This document shows positions 4,395 through 8,460 of a stretch of 8,460 bases of DNA, piece after piece. Both the position numbers and the translations under genes were made by a program. Within the stretch, counting starts at the first letter, position 1. Each line of letters starts with the position of its first letter. The notes under the pieces were generated by a model. That model did not search any database. It saw only the letters and a list, made by a program, of their open reading frames with translations, and had not been told where the DNA came from. The stretch is from Chloroflexota bacterium (GTDB lineage Bacteria; Chloroflexota; Dehalococcoidia; UBA2979), in the NCBI GenBank assembly GCA_009843585.1, contig VYDC01000240.1, positions 1 to 8,460 of the forward strand, read 5' to 3'.

Positions 4395-6320
4395 GTGGAC
4401 ACCCTCTACCGGTCGCTGCTGCGCCACGTCGCGCGCCCAGCGCGATACACAGGCGGCGAGCTCAATTCGATCGTCAAGGACTGGGAGCGCCACCCGCTCC
4501 GCGTCGCGCTCGCCTACCCCGACCTCTACGACCTGGGGATGTCCAACCTCGGACTGATGATCCTCTACGACATCGTCAACCGGCGGGACGACGCGCTCGC
4601 CGAGCGCGTCTTCTCGCCGTGGGGGGACATGGAGGAGCTGCTCCGCAGGCACGGGGAGCCGCTGCGCTCTCTGGAAAACCATCGACCGGTCGGCGAGTTC
4701 GACATCCTCGGCATCACGCTGCAGTACGAGGCCTGCTACACGAACGTGCTCAACATGCTCGATCTCTCCGGGATCGCCGTGCGGACGGCCGATCGCGCGG
4801 ACGACGAGACGATCGTGGTCGCCGGCGGCTCGTGCGCGCTCGAGCCGGAGCCCCTCGCCCCGTTCATCGACGCCTTCGCTCTCGGCGAGGGCGAGGAGTT
4901 GATCCGCGAGATCCTGGACGTGGTGGCCGCCTGGAAGCGAGGCGGCGGCGGGCCACGCGGCGAGCTCCACCGCCGCCTCGCCGGCATCCCCGGAACCTAT
5001 GTGCCCTCGCTCTACGAGCAGCGCTACAAGGACGACGGGACGATCGCCGAGACCGTGCCCGTCGACGAGGCGGCGCCGCCACGGCCCGTGCGTCGGGTGC
5101 TCCAGCGCCTGGAGCCCGCGATCACCAGGCCCATCGTCCCCTTCATGGAGGTGGTGCACGACCGCGCGGCGGTGGAGATCCAGCGCGGCTGCACGCAGGG
5201 CTGCCGCTTCTGCCAGGCGGGGATGATCTACCGCCCCACCAGAGAGCGGAGCGTCGAAGAGGTCGTCGAGGCCGCCGGCGAGCTGATGGCGAACACCGGC
5301 TACGAGGAGATCTCGCTGATGTCGCTCTCCACCACGGACCACCGCGAGATCGGGCCGATGGTGCACGCGCTGATGGATGCCTACGGCGACCGGGGGCTGA
5401 AGCTCTCGATCCCCTCCACGCGGGTCGACTCGTTCTCGGTCGACGTCGCCAACGCCGTCGCCCGCGGCAAGAAGCACACGCTCACCCTCGCGCCCGAGGC
5501 AGGCTCGCAGCGGCTGCGCAACACCATCAACAAGCTCGTCTCGGAGCAGGACATCCTGACCGCCGCGGAGAACGCCTTCGCGAACGGCTGGACCTCAATC
5601 AAGATGTACTTCATGGTCGGCCAGCCGACCGAGACCGACTTCGACGTCGAGGAGATCGTCCGCATCGCCTCCGAGGTGCGCGCCATCGGGCGGCGCCACG
5701 TGGGCGGCCGCGCGCGCGTGCGCGTTTCGACTTCCAACTTCATCCCCAAGGCGCACACGCCCTACCAGTGGATCGGGCAGACGGACGCCGAGACGCTGCG
5801 CCGCCGCCACCGCATCCTGCGCGAGGGCTGCCGCCGCGCGAAGGTGCAGTTCAGCTGGGAGGATCCGGAGAAGTCGCTGCTCGAGGCCGTGCTCTCGCGC
5901 GGGGACCGCCGGGTCGCCGATGTGATCGAGACCGCCTGGCGCCTCGGCGCGACCTTCGACTCGTGGTCCGACCGTCACGACTGGTCGCGCTGGGAGCGGG
6001 CCTTCGCCGAGCACGACCTCGACCCCGCCTTCTACGCCCAGCGCGACCGCGATCTCTGGGAAGAGTTGCCGTGGTCGCACATCCACGGCGGCGTCGAGCC
6101 CTCCTTCCTCCGGGCGGAGTGGATGAAGACACTCAACGAGGAGATCACGCTCGACTGCAAGCGCGACCCGTGCAACGTCTGCGGCATGCAGAACGAGCAC
6201 GGGGAGTGCCGTCACAAGATCGCAGAACTCGTCGCCTTCAAGCGGGCCGGCGACGACGTGAAGGGCCGGCGCATCGCCGAGGAGCGCGAGCGCCTGACCG
6301 CACCGCTCACGATCGTCTAG
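4395..6320 (+). CDS. TIGR03960-type B12-domain radical SAM protein
   Basis: A radical SAM protein of 641 residues, by motif and overall pattern a member of the TIGR03960 family, whose reaction is unknown. The N-terminal part (about 30-200) has a vitamin-B12-binding-like fold signature with YPDLYDLGMSN (41-51) and the GGSCALEPEP stretch (144-153). The radical SAM core follows, with C266, C270 and C273 in RGCTQGCRFCQAGM as the CxxxCxxC ligands of a 4Fe-4S cluster that cleaves S-adenosylmethionine. SIPSTRVDSF and APEAGSQRLR continue the core. A second cysteine group lies near the C-terminus: C588, C593, C596 and C605. In many bacteria the next gene is a DUF2344 (TIGR03936) partner, followed by RNase E/G and rplU. 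Here the gene stands alone and converges on an ABC permease with a 42-bp gap. Confidence 0.9.
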   Translation: MDTLYRSLLRHVARPARYTGGELNSIVKDWERHPLRVALAYPDLYDLGMSNLGLMILYDIVNRRDDALAERVFSPWGDMEELLRRHGEPLRSLENHRPVGEFDILGITLQYEACYTNVLNMLDLSGIAVRTADRADDETIVVAGGSCALEPEPLAPFIDAFALGEGEELIREILDVVAAWKRGGGGPRGELHRRLAGIPGTYVPSLYEQRYKDDGTIAETVPVDEAAPPRPVRRVLQRLEPAITRPIVPFMEVVHDRAAVEIQRGCTQGCRFCQAGMIYRPTRERSVEEVVEAAGELMANTGYEEISLMSLSTTDHREIGPMVHALMDAYGDRGLKLSIPSTRVDSFSVDVANAVARGKKHTLTLAPEAGSQRLRNTINKLVSEQDILTAAENAFANGWTSIKMYFMVGQPTETDFDVEEIVRIASEVRAIGRRHVGGRARVRVSTSNFIPKAHTPYQWIGQTDAETLRRRHRILREGCRRAKVQFSWEDPEKSLLEAVLSRGDRRVADVIETAWRLGATFDSWSDRHDWSRWERAFAEHDLDPAFYAQRDRDLWEELPWSHIHGGVEPSFLRAEWMKTLNEEITLDCKRDPCNVCGMQNEHGECRHKIAELVAFKRAGDDVKGRRIAEERERLTAPLTIV

Positions 6321-6362
6321 CGCTCCGGGCGCCCCGTGGTACCGGGATCTCCTCCCCGCGCC

Positions 6363-7136
6363 TCAGCGGCGGGACTCCCAGCGGAAGAACCGGATCGCGA
6401 TCAGTATCGACACGACCATCCAGGCGGCCATCACCGCCAGGCGCTGCGCCTCGAACCCCGTCCCCTGCTCGAAGGGGTTGAAGGAGGCCTGCAGCGCCAG
6501 GGAGAAGTGCCGGACGGGGAACAGGTCGGAGAAGGCCGTCAGCCACGCCGGCGCGTCGTCGAGCGGGATGAAGACATCGGAGATGAAGAGCAGCGGGAGG
6601 ATCGACGCGTTGACGATCGCCGGCGCCGCGTCCGCGTTGGGGATCGCGCTGGTGACGGCGAGGCCGAGTGCGCTGAACGTCGCTGAGCCGATGACCAGCG
6701 TCAGCGCGAAGGCCGGGAGCGTCCGGGTCGGGAACGCGACGTCGTAGAGCGCCGTGCCGGCCGCCGACACCACGGCCACCAGCAGGATGCCGATCACGAC
6801 GGCGTGGGCGATCTTGCCCCCGAGGAGGGCCCAGGTCGGGAGTGGCGTCGCGCGTACGCGCTTCAGCAGGCCCTGGTCACGCGAGAAGGAGAGCCCCATC
6901 GCGACGTTCGTGTAGCAGGCCCCGATCACCGAGAGCGCGATGATCCCGGGCACGTAGAAGGTGGAGATGCCCGCCTCCCCGCCGGGCACCTCGACGGTCC
7001 TGTCCGAGAAGACGAGGTTGAAGATCACGAGGAACATCAGCGGAAAAACGATCGTGAAGAACGCCGCCGGGGGATTGCGCCAGAACGAGCGGTTCTCGTA
7101 CCTGACTTGGCGCAGCAGCAGGGGGACGGCGCGCAC
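6363..7136 (-). CDS. ABC-2 type transporter permease
   Basis: Membrane subunit of an ABC exporter, 257 residues with about six membrane segments: 24-43, 60-84, 110-131, 139-164, 173-192 and 234-251. The family marks of ABC-2 permeases are present: a short cytoplasmic N-terminus with RYENRSFWRNPPA, the cytoplasmic SRDQGLLKRVRATPLP loop (85-100) after the second segment, and a final helix ending in a basic WESRR. The start is GTG at 7136, directly after the TAG stop of the ATPase gene with no base between them, so the pair is co-transcribed and probably translationally coupled. It belongs to the DrrB/NodJ-like group. The substrate cannot be told from sequence; drug, lipid or polysaccharide export are all possible. 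Confidence 0.9.
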   Translation of the reverse strand: MRAVPLLLRQVRYENRSFWRNPPAAFFTIVFPLMFLVIFNLVFSDRTVEVPGGEAGISTFYVPGIIALSVIGACYTNVAMGLSFSRDQGLLKRVRATPLPTWALLGGKIAHAVVIGILLVAVVSAAGTALYDVAFPTRTLPAFALTLVIGSATFSALGLAVTSAIPNADAAPAIVNASILPLLFISDVFIPLDDAPAWLTAFSDLFPVRHFSLALQASFNPFEQGTGFEAQRLAVMAAWMVVSILIAIRFFRWESRR

Positions 7137-8063
7137 CTACGCGACCCCGTCCCGCTCGGGCGATCCGGCGAGATCCAGGAAGAGGTCCTCGAGCGACGGG
7201 GCGGCGACGGTGAGCCCGTGGAGCTCGACCCCCGCCTCCAGCGCCCAGCCGGTGAGCCCGTGAACGGCGCCGGTCGCGTCGAGGGTGGTGATCATGTACG
7301 CGCCTTCCTCGCCCGCCGGCTCCGCCGCGAGATGCTTCGGCGGCGAGGCGCCCTCGACGCGGAATCGGATCGTCGTGCGCGCCCCCTGGCCGACGAGCTC
7401 CTCGACCGATCCCTCCGCGACGATCCTCCCGCTCACCAGGATCGCGACGCGGTCGGCCAGGTACTCCGCCTCCTCCATGTAGTGCGTTGTGAGGACGACG
7501 GTCTTCCCGAGCGATCGGAGGCCGCGGATCATCTCCCACGCGTCGCGGCGGGCGGACGGGTCGAAACCGGTCGTCGGCTCATCGAGGAAGAGCAGATCCG
7601 GGTTTCCGGCGAGCCCCACGGCGACATCGAGCCGGCGCTGCTGGCCGCCCGAGAGCCGCCGGACGAGCTTGCGTTGCTGCTCGGAGAGACCGACCAGCTC
7701 GAGGATCGTCTCCCGGGGTAGCGGATCGGGGTAGTAGGCGCGGAAGAGGTCGACCGTCTCCTGGACGGTGAGGTAGGGATCGACGCTCGCCGACTGCAGC
7801 ACGACCCCGATCCGCTCCCGCAATGATCGCCCGGGCCGCCCCGGGTCGAAGCCCAGGACGGAGACCTCGCCGCCGCTGCGCTCGAGGTGCCCCTCCAAGA
7901 TCTCCAACGTCGTCGTCTTGCCGGCACCGTTGGGCCCGAGGATCGCGAAGATCTCGCCGCGCGGGACCCGGAGGTCGATCCCGCTCACGGCCTCGACGTG
8001 GCCGTACGACTTGCGCAGTCCGCGCACCACGATCGCCGGCCCGGCGCTCTCGTCCGCCCCCAT
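7137..8063 (-). CDS. ABC transporter ATP-binding protein (DrrA/CcmA-like)
   Basis: ATPase subunit that drives the adjacent permease, 308 residues. Visible motifs are Walker A GPNGAGKTT (43-51), Q-loop Q90, signature LSGGQ (137-141), Walker B LLFLDEP (157-163) with catalytic E162, the D-loop near 168, and the switch H194 in LTTH. A C-terminal domain of about 85 residues (about 225-308) ends in the APSLEDLFLDL motif typical of DrrA/CcmA-type export ATPases. The ATG at 8063 has GAGG only two bases upstream, which is too close for a normal ribosome site. A GATACC element at 8077-8072 could serve as a -10, giving a nearly leaderless message. The gene sits between the hairpin after rpoC and the permease. 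Confidence 0.93.
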   Translation of the reverse strand: MGADESAGPAIVVRGLRKSYGHVEAVSGIDLRVPRGEIFAILGPNGAGKTTTLEILEGHLERSGGEVSVLGFDPGRPGRSLRERIGVVLQSASVDPYLTVQETVDLFRAYYPDPLPRETILELVGLSEQQRKLVRRLSGGQQRRLDVAVGLAGNPDLLFLDEPTTGFDPSARRDAWEMIRGLRSLGKTVVLTTHYMEEAEYLADRVAILVSGRIVAEGSVEELVGQGARTTIRFRVEGASPPKHLAAEPAGEEGAYMITTLDATGAVHGLTGWALEAGVELHGLTVAAPSLEDLFLDLAGSPERDGVA

Positions 8064-8136
8064 GGCCTCACGGTATCCGACCCCCCCGACGCACGGAAGC
8101 GACCGGGAAGGCGGGCGCGGGCCGAGCCGCGCAGAC

Positions 8137-8168
8137 CGGAGAGCCCCGGTGCCGTCCGGGGCTCTCCG
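8137..8168 (-). terminator. Strong hairpin after rpoC
   Basis: A perfect 13-bp stem: 8137-8149 (CGGAGAGCCCCGG) pairs with 8156-8168 around the 6-nt loop TGCCGT. It starts 24 bases beyond the rpoC stop codon and lies before the ABC ATPase gene, as expected for a terminator closing the rpoB-rpoC operon. There is no T-run after it in the minus-strand direction. That would make it a hairpin-only (I-shaped) terminator of the kind proposed for high-GC bacteria, or an RNA 3'-end stabiliser. Confidence 0.7.
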
Positions 8169-8192
8169 CGCGGCGCGCCGGGGCGCCCGCGT

Positions 8193-8460
8193 CTAGTCCG
8201 GGTCGGCGACGAAGCTGACCGGCGCCCCGCCGACGAGCTCGCGCTCGAGCTCCTCGCCGAGCTCGAAGATCGACGGCGTGCTCCCGAACATCGCCTCGCG
8301 CTCGAAGTCGAAGGCGAACGGCAGTAGCAGTGATTCCGGCATTGCCATCTCGGCGATGGGCGCCGGGCGGTCGACCGTCACCTGCGCGCGGGCCGGGATG
8401 ATCTTCCCGATGATCACGTTCTCCTTCAGCCCGCGCAGGTGGTCGGTGGCACCCGAGATG
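8193..8460 (-). CDS. rpoC: DNA-directed RNA polymerase subunit beta', C-terminal part
   Basis: Only the last 89 residues lie in the window; the gene continues past the right edge. The frame must be read through the edge: it begins ISGATDHLRGLKENVIIGKI and continues IPARAQVTVD. This matches the highly conserved beta' C-terminal segment with GLKENVI(I/V)G(K/R)(L/I)IPA. Beta' is part of the catalytic core of RNA polymerase; this end packs near the omega subunit. After IPA there are 65 variable residues with an acidic stretch (about FELGEELERE). The AGTG that usually follows IP in many relatives is replaced by ARAQ. The stop is TAG at 8195-8193, followed by the hairpin at 8137-8168. Confidence 0.93.
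   Translation of the reverse strand, partial: ISGATDHLRGLKENVIIGKIIPARAQVTVDRPAPIAEMAMPESLLLPFAFDFEREAMFGSTPSIFELGEELERELVGGAPVSFVADPD

Noticed and set aside
6321..6362. Terminator between the convergent radical SAM and permease genes
   Set aside because: The 42-bp gap has only 4-bp pairings and the short palindrome GGTACC, with no T-tract on either strand.
3254..6481. A 1075-codon plus-strand open frame covering parts of ispF, ispD and the radical SAM gene
   Set aside because: It is an antisense or out-of-frame shadow. The Arg/Pro/Ala-rich translation has no domain pattern, and three confident genes lie in the same DNA in other frames.

Overview
The window is very GC-rich bacterial chromosome (roughly 70% by eye) and looks like ordinary core genome. 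Gene content and codon bias (G/C in nearly every third position, GTG starts, strong GGAGG-type ribosome sites) suggest a high-GC lineage such as Actinomycetota (possibly Thermoleophilia-like) or a neighbouring phylum. The sequence alone does not settle the phylum. I found no phage, insertion sequence, CRISPR, toxin-antitoxin or defence genes, and no convincing new system.

Layout, left to right. Positions 1-88 hold nothing I recognise. At 89-452 three tRNA genes lie on the minus strand in the transcribed order Thr(TGT), Tyr(GTA), Thr(GGT). All three encode their 3' CCA, and a good promoter lies upstream at 531-560. From 583 to 4215 a minus-strand cluster reads ispD, ispF, cysE, cysS. The two isoprenoid (MEP pathway) genes overlap by one base, as do the two cysteine genes, and a 208-bp gap separates the pairs. 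A 179-bp divergent control region (4216-4394) carries candidate promoters for ispD and for a plus-strand radical SAM gene (4395-6320, TIGR03960-type), plus two perfect dyads on the ispD side. The radical SAM gene converges on a minus-strand ABC export pair (ATPase 7137-8063, permease 6363-7136). A long hairpin (8137-8168) separates the pair from the last codons of rpoC, which enters from the right edge.

How the genes work together. IspD and IspF are the third and fifth enzymes of non-mevalonate isoprenoid synthesis. CysE makes O-acetylserine for cysteine synthesis, and CysS charges tRNA-Cys, so the second pair links making and using cysteine. The tRNAs and rpoC belong to the information-processing neighbourhood that often surrounds ispD-ispF-cysS in bacteria. 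The ABC pair is a two-gene exporter of unknown substrate, and the radical SAM protein is a conserved protein of unknown reaction. The best leads are modest: the dyads in front of ispD, the coiled-coil tail on CysE, the isolated TIGR03960 gene and an imperfect T-stem in tRNA-Thr(TGT).
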